From: Burhinus oedicnemus
Lineage: Eukaryota; Chordata; Aves; Charadriiformes; Burhinidae
Assembly (NCBI GenBank): GCA_008921705.1
Contig: VFFE01008914.1
Location: 141,614-205,613 of the forward strand
DNA length: 64,000 bases
Direction of reading: 5' to 3'
The notes beneath the pieces were generated by a model, which saw only the letters and a list, made by a program, of their open reading frames with translations, was not told where the DNA came from and ran no database searches. Shown in pieces: positions 32,482-43,394 of this stretch. Each line of letters starts with the position of its first letter. Positions within the stretch are counted from its first letter, which is position 1. Position numbers and translations under genes: made by a program.

Positions 32482-35400
32482 GGGTAAAAAGCAAGACTGA
32501 AGCTGAAAAGTAGAAAGAAGGCAAGGTGTGTAACTTCCTCCTCATGATCAGCTCTGTGCGATCCAAGGCTCAGCTTTTATGGGGCACAACAGTATAAACT
32601 TGACTCAGACTTCTGAGAAAATTGCTAGATTATAAGAAAGATCTGTAGGAAATTCTCTAGTGTATAACTATGCCAAGTAAGATTTCAGACAGGTAAGGCT
32701 GTTGATAACAAAGATCACTAACATTTCAAAGAGTAAAGATGGAAAATACAAACATGAGAGGTATAAATTCCTAAATGAAAGAACAGGGACTCAGAAGGTG
32801 GCAAATGAACAACATTAATAATCAGCCTTTTCTAAGGAGCAGTAGAAATTTTTCCTCTCCTGCTTGATGACTAACGGTCAGCAAAGTTTCTTCATGGAAT
32901 AGTAAAAATATTTATATTTTTTTCTGGCTTGTTAATGTCTCTCTGATATATTAACCAACAAATAATAGTTGGGGGTTTATTTCTTTTTTTTGTTTTTTTC
33001 TTTTTTATTTTTCAGTCATGTACATTTTGTCTGCAGATTCTCTCTGTGCATGACAAGAATTGTCTAAATGAAGTGACTAGGAGAAGGAATGTCACAGCTT
33101 GGTGGAAAATGAGAGCTGCTCAGATCCTTTTGAACAGGGCTCTGGGAATCCCAGGTGCTTTGGAACTGCAGCCAAAGACTATGAAAGTAGAACGGAGTAG
33201 TAAGAAAAACTGAAAACAACTATTCAATATTTCACTGTATTGTCTGTGGTCATCTGAGATTTCTTGCTAGGATGTTAGAGACAGTTGCTATCAAATTTAC
33301 AGATAACCACTTTTCCCCTCCAGGGTAGGTAGGGAAATTACTTTCTCCCATCCAAATAAAAGTTTAGGGATGTGGGTCATCCAGAAGGTACTTTGCCTAT
33401 GGTAGCAAGAAATGTGAAGATGAATTGAGATAAGTAGAAAAAAGCATTCACACTCTGTCAGGAAAACATTAAAACTAAAGCAGATGCTATAGCATGTGGA
33501 AAGTGGTAACCTTGACTACTCTATTAAGGAAATAAAAGGGGAATTCATCACTCTGGATCTGCAAAATCATGTGTTTGAAGTCATTGATTGAATTGTTGAT
33601 AGAACAGAAATAGAAAATTAACACTGAAGTGGTGGGAAGGAATGGAAATAGAGTGAATGTGCAAGTGCAGAAAAACAGTGCTAAGTAGGACGTCTCTGCT
33701 GCAGAGGGTTTGCATCGAGCATCAACAATAGACGAAGAACATCTGTAGTGAATGGCTTGAAAATATGACAAAATAAAGATTCAAACTGGGGACTAAGGCA
33801 GTCGAGAGAAGCTGAGACATCTCTGAGGGTAATCATGAAAGAGCAACAATGCCATGGATCAAATAAATTGACTTGTGGGAAGATGACTCAGACTTTGAAA
33901 GGAGCATTTCAGGAGAAGCAGGGTGAGTTGCAGTCCTCAATGCAAGTGTCTTTCCAGCAGAAGACGTTGATCTTGGGACCACAATAGCGTAACTGGTATG
34001 ACCTAGACCTTTTTGACTGAGACCTACCAGATTACCCATGAAGCACATAAGCCTTCTTTGTGTACTTTCTTTTGCAGAAAGAGCTGGAACAGTTCACACT
34101 CTTCACAGCTCTAGTAGCTCTCTTTTTTAACGAAGCAGTCATGAGAACTAATGATGATGGATATGAACAAGTCTAAGCAGTTATCCCTGCTATCAGTGGG
34201 CCTTCTGTATGGAACAAGGAAGGTGATGGGGAAAATTCAATATTTCAAGGTCAAAGCAAAGACCAAAAGTTTAGCTGGACTACTGGAGGTAGGTATTCAA
34301 GGCGGAACTGCAATGAATTGCACTGAAAAGTCTCATGGGAGACTTTTTCACAGCCAAAAGAGAAACAAGATTCTAATTTAGAATGAGCTGAGGGACTGAG
34401 GAGAAGACATGGATGCCTGGAATTTTTGTTAACAAAAAATATTTAAACTCAGATTAGAGTTTAAAAGGAGGCTTGTGTTCATTATTGATCATCATTTAAT
34501 ATTGGAAAAAGAAGAGTTTAAGGGTTTGGATTATTTCACAAATTTAAGTGCTCTCTGGATTAAAGTGACACCTGAAAATACGGAAGGTCAATATTGAGGT
34601 TTTGTAAATGTATTTTTTACTTAGGTATGATTAAGATTAGTAATAGACTTTAAATTAAACAGAACCATTGTATATTTCTTTTTCTTGGAGAAATGTCAGC
34701 GTTTCTAAAGACCAAAAGTAGGGCTGTAATGTCAAAAACTTAAGGCTTATATGATGGTATTCTACTCTGTTATCCACATATCAGAGATCTGTCTTTAGTT
34801 AAGATAAAGGTGGAAATTCCCATTTCTGTTATGGTTATATCTTCATAAAAGATGAGCTCAACATGTAATGTTAATGTTTTATGTTCATGTGACCTGGAGT
34901 CCAAGGTATGTGAAGAGGTTTCCAAAAGTTCATGACAACTACTACATGTTACATACAGCTGGCTGTAACTAATGCAAAGGTTTGTGCTAGGAAGGCAAAA
35001 CTGAAGAAAACAGTTTATTAATTCTGCACCAGACTTCAGGGCTAAACTGGAGACAGTGTTTTTAAAGGCCAGTGATTTATATTGATCTGCAGTTCTGCCA
35101 GAAGGCAGTTGGTGACTGTGAAATGCTAGAGTTAGGATTAGTGCTAGGACTTATAAGGAAACAAAAAATTCTTTGGACATGAATGTAATCAAAGTAATGA
35201 TGTTTATTGTATGTAGGCTTCATTTTGCTTAAATAAGAAGACTGCATGCTTCTTTCTTGTTCTTCCCATATCAATACAAAGAGCTGTAAATTCAATAAAA
35301 ACAATGATTACTGTGTATATGCTAGCATGCTACACCCAGGATCTTGTTATGTGCAGAAAAGGAACACACTAAGTTTCTGGAGCCAAGAATTTTTTGTTAC

Positions 35401-36016
35401 TCTAGTTTATGTTTCAACACTCCTATAGTCCAGATTATTGAATTAACACAGAAAATCTTCCATACTAAACCAGTGAATATTCCTACACAGTATTAACCAC
35501 AACAGTCTCCAGTATCGGTTAATTTTTTCCTGTGCTCTGTTTACCCTTCCAATGGTGCACTGTGTTTGAATGTTCAGTCTTCCTCAATAATAATTGAGGA
35601 GAGCATTGTATGGTGACTTCTGAGCATCCCAAGGCTTTTGCTGAGAACAGTGGGATGCTCATGGTAGAGATTGTTATCTCCCCAGTCTTAGAGACACCTG
35701 TGTTTATTTGTATGAGTTTTCTTAACACAACCTGCTTCTTTCTTAATAGCATCTGTCTAAAGTTTGAAAGTTGCACAACAGTCTCCCCCAGGCTCAATCA
35801 AGATAAAAGGGTATTGCTTGCTATGTGATGAACACCTAGGTTTTCCAGAGCTTTTACCATATAGACAGTTACCTCTAGACAGGTATCAAAGCCAGGTAAA
35901 ATTGGATCAGGCCAAGGCAAGTCCAGACAAATGCACTGTCAGCAGAAAGAAACCATTTAGAATCTTCAGTAAGTAAGGCACTTGTATATTTAATATGATG
36001 TTAATAGTATCTTAAT

Positions 36017-36062
36017 TTGGAAGAAAAAAAAAGAAAAAAGGAAAAAAAAGTAAGAAAGAAAG
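36017..36062 (+). repeat. A-rich purine tract
   Basis: Runs of A with single G interruptions (AAAAAAAAAG, GGAAAAAAAA, AAGAAAG). Low complexity. Confidence 0.75.
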
Positions 36063-37452
36063 GCTGAGCACAGCAAGGTGAGTACTGAAGGTTGAAGAAC
36101 CATTGAACAACTTTCAGGAGTCACTATTTTTTTGTGACTAAGATCCTGCTGTGAACAAAAGGTATGTTATGTAATATATATTATAATGTATAATATGATT
36201 TACATTGTTGCATTACTCTGTTTTGCTAAATGTAGCAAAAAATTGATGTTTCATATGACTATAAACGTCTAGGTTCTTGTTCATTGCTGCTTGAACACCT
36301 AAAATGATTGGAAAAATGAGTTTGGGTATGGGAGAACAGAATGTGTTGTTTGAGCATAAGGTTCCTTGGGACAGAAATGAGAGCTAGTGTTACCAGAGGT
36401 TACAATGTTCTGTCAAAGGTTACAATAACCTATAATGGCTGTTATGGCCATTTATCTGTGCTATGGTCATCTGTGCTAAATCTTTAGGTTAGATCTATAG
36501 TTAGTTAGAAAAAGAGGAATTAGTCTTCCAGCATCCTCCATTCTAGCTATGTTCTGAGCTCAGGATTTCAAAGCATTAGATGTCCATATTGGTTTTCAGT
36601 ATTCTGTACCTCACTATAGTTCAAGATAGGTACCCTTCAGAAAATAATAGTTTAAAATTTCAGTTTATCATTGAAACTTTCCTTTAGTGTAAGCCGAGGG
36701 ACAAAAAAAGAGGCTTATTATTTACATTCTTCCTCAGTGAACATATTGGTCCACACACTGTGAGTCAAATGAGGATTAGGATTATGTCTAGGATTGCAGG
36801 GTCAAGAAAATAAGGAGTTGAAAATTTTCATTATTAATGGATATTCAGGTGTTAATTAGACTACCATGAAAACCAAGGGGTATGGAGTGGCAAAGAAGTC
36901 TTGAATACAACAATTCATTGAGGATTTTTTCACTAAAATAGTCCAGGTTGGAAGGAACCTTGAAAGATCATCTGGTCCAAATTTTCATAGGAAAGGGAGC
37001 CTAGATGAGATTATCTACACCCTGTCCAGTCGGATCTTCAAAATCTCCAGTGACTGGCACTCAACCACATCCCTGGGCACCTTGTTCCATTGAATGGTGG
37101 TTCTCACTGTAAAAAATTTCCTTCCTATATCAAGATGAAACCTCTCCCAGTGTAACTTGTACCCACTGCCCCATGTCTTCTCTACGTGGCTCCTTGTGAA
37201 GAGAGAGACTTCATCCTCTTTGTAACTGTGCTTTAAGTACTGGAGTACTGTGATTAGGTCTTCCCTTGAGCCTTCTCTTCTCCAGGGAGAAAATACCTAA
37301 CTCCTTCAGTCTTTCCTCACAGGACAGGTTCTCCAGCCCTTTGATCATCTTTGTGGCCCTCCTTTGGGCCCTCTCCAGTCTGTCTGTGTCTGTCTTTAAT
37401 TGTGGGGACCAGAAAAGGACACAGTACTCAAAGTGCGGCCTGACAAGCGCTG

Positions 37453-37457
37453 AGTAG
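37453..37457. repeat. target-site duplication AGTAG, left copy
   Basis: AGTAG directly left of insertion G; the same five bases stand at 38136-38140 on its right. Confidence 0.75.
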
Positions 37458-38135
37458 AATCATAGAAACACAGAACGTTTTAGGTTGGAAGAGACCTTTA
37501 AAGGTCATCTAGTCCAACCCCACATGCAATCAGCAAGAACATCTTCAACTAGATCAGGTTGCTCAGAACCCCGTCCAACCTGACCTTGAGTGTTTCCAGG
37601 GATGGGGCATCTACCATCTCTCTGGGCAACCTGCTCCAGTGTTTCACCACCCTCATTGTAAAAAATTTCTTCCTTATATCTAGTCTAAATCTTCCCTCTT
37701 TTAGTTTAAAGCCATTACCTCTTGTCTTATCACAACAGGCCCTGCTAAAAAGTTTGTTTCCATCTTTCCTATAAGTCCCCTTTAAGCACTGAAAGGTCAC
37801 AATAAGGTCTCCCCAGAGCCTTGCCTTCTCCAAGCTCAACAACCCCAACTCTCTCAGCCTTTCCACTGAGGGAAGGTGTTCCAGCCCTCTGATCATTTTT
37901 ACGACCCTCCTCTGGACCTTTTCTAACAGGTCTGTGCCTTTCATTTACTGAGGACTCCAGAGCTGGAGGCAGGACTCCAGGATGGGTCTCCCTAGAGCAG
38001 AATATAGGGGGAGAATCACTTCGCTTGACCTCCTAGCCACACTTCTTTTTATGCAGCCCAGGATACGGTTGGGTTTCTGGGCTGCAAACACAAATTGCTG
38101 GCTCATGTTCATCTTTTCCTCCACCAGTACTTCAA
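37458..38135 (-). mobile_element. CR1 LINE G, 5'-truncated, nested in F
   Basis: On the minus strand its coding reads VLVEEKMNMSQQFVFAAQK, then SVARRSSEVILPLYSALGRP (about 37990-38060). It continues as RRVVKMIRGLEHLPSVERLRELG-type sequence (37549-37944) to HWSRLPREMVDAPSLE, and ends in a tail reading TTGGACTAGATGACCTTTAA near 37500. It interrupts F exactly in the IIPLYSALV codons, with a 5-bp duplication. It has a 131-codon open segment, so it is less decayed than F. Confidence 0.88.
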
Positions 38136-38140
38136 AGTAG
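38136..38140. repeat. target-site duplication AGTAG, right copy
   Basis: Pairs with 37453-37457 around insertion G. Confidence 0.75.
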
Positions 38141-38366
38141 AGTGGAATGATCGTGTCCCCATCTCTGCTAGTAATAATCCTGTGGATATAACCCAGCACC
38201 CGATTTGCCTTTGTTGTTGCAGCAGCATACTGCTGACTCCTGTTCAGCTGGTTGTCCACCAGGACTCCCAGGTCCCTTTCAGCAAGGCTAGCTCCCAGGG
38301 CACGCAGGTCCTAGCCTGTAACAGGCTCTTGGGTTATGTCATCCCAGGTGCAGAACCTTGCACTTG

Positions 38367-38371
38367 CCTTT
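38367..38371. repeat. target-site duplication CCTTT, left copy
   Basis: CCTTT directly left of insertion H, repeated at 38857-38861. Confidence 0.75.
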
Positions 38372-38856
38372 CATAGAAACAGAATAATTTTGATTGGAAA
38401 AGACCCTTAAGATCATCAAGTCCAACTATTAATGTAACACAGTCAAGTCCACCACTAAACCATGTCCCAAAGCCCCACATCTACACATCTTTTAAATACC
38501 TCCAGGGATGGTGACTCAACCACTTCCCTGGGCAGCCTGCTACAGTGCTTAACAACCTTTTCTGTGAAGAAGTTTTTCCTAATATCAAATCTAAACCTCT
38601 CCTGGTGCAACTGGAGGCCATTTCCTCTCATCCTATCACTTGTTACTTGGTAAAGGACACCAACCTTGCTACAACCTCCTTTCAGGTAGTTGTAGAAGGC
38701 AATAAGGTCTCCCCTCAGCCTCCTTTTCTCCAGGCTAAACAACCCCAGTTCCCTCAGCTGTTCTTCATAAGACTTGTTCTCTAGACCCTTCACCGGCTTT
38801 GTTGCTCTTCTTTGGATGTGCTGCAGCACCTCAATGTCTTTCTTGTAGTGAGTGGC
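38372..38856 (-). mobile_element. CR1 LINE H, short, nested in F
   Basis: On the minus strand its coding is [28 protein letters not shown] (38455-38829) followed by [16 protein letters not shown]. The tail is GTTGGACTTGATGATCTTAA near 38400 with a CATAGAAACAG-type end at 38372. Removing it restores the CACTTGCC-TTTGTTAAACTT sequence of F, the normal CR1 LHLGKGN...-type coding turned around. A CCTTT duplication flanks it. Confidence 0.88.
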
Positions 38857-38861
38857 CCTTT
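38857..38861. repeat. target-site duplication CCTTT, right copy
   Basis: Pairs with 38367-38371 around insertion H. Confidence 0.75.
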
Positions 38862-38978
38862 GTTAAACTTCATACTGTTCTTGCTAGCCCATTGTTTCAG
38901 CCTGTCCAGGTCTCTCTGTAAGATGCCTCTCCATTCTGATGTGTTCACCTCATCAACGAGTTTAGCATCATTAAAAGT

Positions 38979-39919
38979 GATCTCAGGGTTAGACTGTGGA
39001 TTTTTCTGATGGCTGATATTTGCTCTGATCCAGATTTTTTAAGGTGAGGTTTTAAGACTAGGATTGGATAAAACCTGAAATAAGATGTTTACTTTATTGC
39101 TGTATTTCTGAGTAAGCAGGGTAGCTGAAGGCTGGAACTGTCAAGCATCATTCTCATAAACTCACTTATAGTTGTCTGTAATTCTTCAGGTAGAATCAGT
39201 GTCATGCTTTAGAAGATTAGTTGAAGAGTGTGTTTTATTGTAACATACTCAAGTGTTGTAGTTCCCTCTGTGCATATTAAGAAAATTGACATTTCCAGGT
39301 TCCATTCATGTCATCATAAAGAACATCCACACACATTTGATGAAAGGAAGCCCACCTTACAAGTATGCAGTTCTTTCCATTGACTACAAAGGGGTTTCAA
39401 CATAACTAGTTTAGCTGTGGACAGATGCACTACACAGACTATACATATACTATTCATACACAGGGTGCATGAATACGTGTTGCATTCCTGGAAATCATGT
39501 TCCTAGGAAAACTCTTTAGAGTAAGACTAATGAAGCAGTGAATTGTCTGGAGAGGACATTGTGAAATACCAAATCTTGAAGGACTTTTTCTGTAGATAAG
39601 GCAAAACATTCACGAGGAATGTTGTACAGTTGATGATGCCTTGGATATGTGAAACAGACTTTAGTTTTAAATCTATGTAATAGTAGTTAAGAATCATCTG
39701 ATTCATTAAAGTCAGCATGTGTGTCCTATCAGAGAAAAACAATTATGTAGAATGACTTTTTCTTGTACACTTTTTGAAACAAAAATCAAAGGGTTTGTAA
39801 CAAAAAATGTTGCCAAGTTAAAAAAAAAAAAAAGCCACCCCACAAAAACAACCAGAACAAAAACCCCATCTGACTACATGGAGTTCACTCATTTATGACG
39901 GTTGAGAGTACACACTTAA
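38979..39919. other. AT-rich unique DNA, no supported gene
   Basis: Separates the CR1 nest F/G/H from CR1 copy I. A 15-base A run is at about 39819-39833. No feature was supported. Confidence 0.5.
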
Positions 39920-41226
39920 TTTCACAGAATCACGGAATCACAGAATTTTCAGAGTTGGAAGGGACCTCTAGAGATCATCCAGTCCAACTCCCCTGCTGAT
40001 GCAGGAATGCCTACAGTACATTACTCAGGACTGCAGCCAGGCGGGTCTTGAAAATCTCCAGAGAAGGGGACTCCACAGCCTCCCTGGGCAGCCTGTTCCA
40101 GTGCTCTGGCACCTGAACCGAAAATAAGATTTTTCTTAGGTTTGAATGGAACTTCCGATGTTCCAACTTGTGCTCGTTGCCCCTCGTCCTGTCACTGGGA
40201 ACCACTGAAAAGAGTCTGCCTCCATCCTCCTTCAACCCACCCTTGAGATACTTCTAAGCAAGAATAAGGTCTCCCCTCAGCCTTCTCTTCTCCAGGCTAA
40301 AGAGTCCCAGCTCTCTCAGCCTTTCCTCATAAGGGAGCTGCTCCAATCCCCAACTCATCTTTGTTGCCCTACGCTAGACTGTCTCCAGTAGTTCCCTGTC
40401 CTGCTTGAGCTGGGGAGCCCAGAACTGGACACAGTATTCCAGTTGTGTCCTCACCAGTGCCGAGCAGAGGAGGAGAATGACCTCCCTCAACCTACTGGCC
40501 ACGCTCTTCCCTATGCAGTCCAGGATTCCGTTGGCCTTCCTGGCAACAAGGGCACATTGCTGGCTCATGGATAATTTCCTATCTACCAGGACCCCCAGAT
40601 CCTTCTCCTCAGAACTGCTTTCCATCCAGCAGGTCCACCCCTAGGCTATGTTGGTGCCTAGCATTCTTCCTCCCTAGGTGCAGGACCCTACGCTTGCTCT
40701 TGTTGAACCTCATGAGGTTCTTCTCTGCCCAGCACTCCATAGAAGGCTATCAGATTGGTCAAGCATGATTTACCCTTGGTAAATCCATGTTGACCACTTC
40801 CAATAACTTCCTGTTCTTCAACGTGTTTGGAGATGACGTCCAGAACAAGTCACTCCATTACCTTCCCAGGAACAGAGGTGAGACTAACCGGCCTGTAGTT
40901 CCCTGGGTCCGCCTTCTTGCCCTTTTTGAAGATTGGAACAATGTCGGCCTTCTTCCAGTCCTCAGGCACCTCTCCTGTTCCCCATGACCTTCCAAAGATG
41001 ATGGAGGGTGGTCTAGCAATAACATCTGCCAGCTCTCTCAGCACTCGCGGGTGCATCCTGTCAGGGCCCATGGACTTATGGATGTCCAGCTTGGCCAAGT
41101 GGTCTCTAACCCGGTCCTCCTCAACTGAGGGAAAAATCTTCCTATCTCCAGACCTTCCCCCTTGCCTCAAGGGTCTGGGATTCATGAGGGACAGCTTTAG
41201 CAGTGAAGACAGAAGAAAAGAAGGCA
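39920..41226 (-). mobile_element. CR1 LINE I with internal deletion, cut by assembly gap
   Basis: The tail is at 39920-40000 (GGACTGGATGATCTCTAGAG on the minus strand, then GATTCTGTGATTCCGTGATT). Upstream coding reads [18 protein letters not shown] (40011-40235) and [19 protein letters not shown] (40374-40625). It then jumps at about 40738 from RFNKS/AEKNLM-type coding to SCLTNLIAF-type coding. The segment that should hold the FADD box is therefore missing, a deletion of a few hundred bases. Farther upstream is [20 protein letters not shown] and [21 protein letters not shown] (40850-41185). The copy runs into the gap at 41227, so its 5' extent is unknown. Confidence 0.88.
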
Positions 41227-41246
41227 NNNNNNNNNNNNNNNNNNNN
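41227..41246. other. assembly gap (20 N)
   Basis: Twenty unknown bases. A nominal 20-N gap says nothing about the true distance. CR1 I enters it from the left; a 24-base A run follows at 41257. Confidence 0.98.
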
Positions 41247-41256
41247 ACAGTCCTTT

Positions 41257-41280
41257 AAAAAAAAAAAAAAAAAAAAAAAA
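41257..41280 (+). repeat. poly(A) run of 24
   Basis: Uninterrupted A run 10 bases after the gap. It may have caused the assembly break. Confidence 0.9.
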
Positions 41281-42334
41281 TCACCTTCTTGTTAGAAAGT
41301 CAAACTCCCCTTTGTTCCTTCTCAATAACTGAAGGAATTCTGAATTATTTTGTCTATGCAGCATTACAACATCTTTAAGAGGAACAGAAAAGTTATGCTT
41401 CCTAAATTAACCTACTTTTTAAGGAGGAGGTACTGTTACAGGAAGAAAGCACGCTGTCCAACGACTCTCAAGACAAAAACCACTCAGAGTTAAGGGCCTG
41501 ATTATGTTTTAACTACATACCTAGGCAGTGCTTTCCTGAGCCAAATCTGAATGAATATAGGATTATTTTTTTTTTCTTTTCACACGTGTTTAATGTGTGT
41601 CAGCACACTTCCTAAACAAGGAATATTTGCAGATAAATAGTTTATTTTGTGGTTACGCAACAGGCTAAGAGAGATCTGCCATAAATAGGTCAATTGTCAA
41701 TAACTTATCTTTGGGGAGTGGTCATTGTGACCAGTCTGATGAGACGGACCTTTAGAAATTCTGAGTGAAAAGTGTCTCTTGTAGAGATTCAGCAGTTATT
41801 TTATTAGTAAAGCTTGTCGTATGTGTCCTGAGGGTATTCTTTCACCCTGAAATAAAAAACAGATAAACAAATAACTGTGTATATCAATACATATTGGTAT
41901 TTATCAAGATGCCATGTTAATAAAAATGTTTAGAGAAGATAGAACATTTCTGTCTTTCTTCCACTTTTGCAAATACAAAACTTCTTCATTCCTAAAGGAA
42001 AGGTAATACATGTATTTATTTTGTTGAGTAACTTAAACTGACTCTGGTAAGAAAATCACTATCTCATCCAAATATTTCCAGGTACAAATATTGTATTATG
42101 GGATAATACAGTTTTATCCGTATGTTGCAGGGAAGTCTGTGTTTTTATGCTTAACAGCTGTTCTGTCACTTCCTTTTTAGCATTATAGAAACATTATTAT
42201 TTTGGTCAGTAGCCTAGTACAGTTGACAAGGACAAAAAAGGAACATTTCTTACTGTCACGTAAAACATTATAGCTTTATTAGCTGACAGGAGCTCCTCAA
42301 GATCACATCGAACAGCTGACACAACAGATACGTT
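41281..42334. other. AT-rich unique DNA, no supported gene
   Basis: No transposon or exon could be supported in this kilobase. Confidence 0.5.
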
Positions 42335-42535
42335 TCTTTACTGAAATGATGGTCAAACACTGGAACAGGCTTCCTAGAGAGGTGGTCAATTCCCCATGCC
42401 TGTCAGTGTTTAAGAGGCATTTGGACAATGCCCTTAATAACACATTTTATCTTTTGGTTAGTCCTGAAGTGGTCAGGCAGTTGGACTAGATGATCATTAT
42501 AGGTCCCTTCCAACTGAAATAGTCTATTCTATCCT
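42335..42535 (+). mobile_element. old CR1-type LINE 3' tail
   Basis: The plus strand reads ATGGTCAAACACTGGAACAG ([10 protein letters not shown] region), then GTTTAAGAGGCATTTGGACA. It ends AGTTGGACTAGATGATCATT ATAGGTCCCTTCCAACTG with a TATTCTAT-type end. This terminal repeat unit differs from the ATTCTGTG type of A and D, so it is another CR1-related subfamily. Confidence 0.8.
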
Positions 42536-43160
42536 AGTGGTCCTAAATTAATAATGCAAAGGGCTCTTCCCTCCTCAAATACAGTATTAGTTACATACTA
42601 CAGAGGTTTTGCATTTAGGACTTTTTAATAACGAACTTTCTTCGAAGAAAGATATTTTCCTCTAGTATTTACTTTCATGTCTGAAAAATATTACCTTGTT
42701 TTACCCTACTTTTGTTGTCATTGTTATTATTCTGCTGTGGGCATTAATGTAAGATTTTGTTTTCTAATAATAGATTCTTTTAACTGCTTTAAGAATATAA
42801 TGAAAATAGTTGTTAATGACCTATAATGTGAAACAACTATTAGTATGATGATGTTGTAAGACCAGGTAAGGAGAAGACTGAGGTCATAATATATTTTAAA
42901 CAAGCACTTTACATATTCTTCTGGTCAATAAGGTCAATATTGTTATAGGTTAGTTTTGAAATCATAACTGAGACATGAAAGGCTCCCAACATTATTATAC
43001 TCCTCCAGCCTTCATCTATTATTCAGAGTGGTCTTTACATCTTCAAAAGGAAGATGCTGCAGCTACTCAGTTTTCAAAATCTTTGAAACTACTTGGTTTT
43101 GCTGAATTCCTCACAGTTAAAAAGTTAATAAATTATTAAAATTCCTTCATATAAGGTTTT
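42536..43160. other. AT-rich flank, no supported feature
   Basis: Lies directly 3' of the putative terminal exon (minus strand). No canonical AATAAA was seen on the minus strand close to the stop codon; ATTAAT-like variants occur near 43130. Confidence 0.4.
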
Positions 43161-43394
43161 CTAGTCTAAACAGCTAAGCGTCCATAAGTTTTCAAGTTCT
43201 TTATTCTGCCTATAATGAGAAGAGTAAATGGCTGCCGAAATGTTGTTTTGAAGAGAATTCCAAAGACGAAGAAAAGGCATAGCATCTAGTTTAAAGAACC
43301 TCTCAACTTCTACAGTGCAGTGAAGGCAATACAAGAGAGGACTGTGTGGACTTGGAACAACTGCTACATGTAAAATAAGCTTCAGAACAGAAAA
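43161..43394 (-). CDS. putative terminal exon of an unidentified gene
   Basis: On the minus strand an acceptor GTGCTTCAG precedes 77 open codons in phase 0, closed by a stop at 43161-43163. The open frame continues upstream of the acceptor, so the start is set by the splice site and the phase match. The sequence (FSVLKLILHVAVVPSP ... RFFKLDAMPFLRLWNSL ... ENLWTLSCLD) looks protein-like: amphipathic helices with few rare residues. The length is too short to be convincing alone; agreement with upstream phases is the main support. No family was recognised. Confidence 0.42.
   Translation of the reverse strand, partial: FSVLKLILHVAVVPSPHSPLLYCLHCTVEVERFFKLDAMPFLRLWNSLQNNISAAIYSSHYRQNKELENLWTLSCLD

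Larger units (their letters stand above)
30725..36937. other. unique DNA with simple repeats, no supported gene
   Basis: No transposon or exon was recognised in 6.2 kb. It contains a purine tract (32397-32481), a cluster of TTAGGG-like motifs (31991-32012), and an A-rich purine run (about 36017-36062). Short open stretches, such as those near 33.5 and 34.2 kb, have no family resemblance. Confidence 0.5.
36938..38978 (-). mobile_element. old CR1 LINE fragment F, host of two nested CR1s
   Basis: On the minus strand F occupies three pieces, 38978-38857, 38371-38136 and 37457-36938, separated by the insertions H and G. Joining the pieces restores a continuous CR1 reading: LHLG... then VLGYIHRIITSRDGDTIIPLY continuing into [19 protein letters not shown] coding. 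The 5' end is truncated near the FADD region. The 3' tail (GATCTTTCAAGGTTCCTTCC, then AACCTGGACTATT) is at 36938-36975. It is the oldest layer of this nest. Confidence 0.85.
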
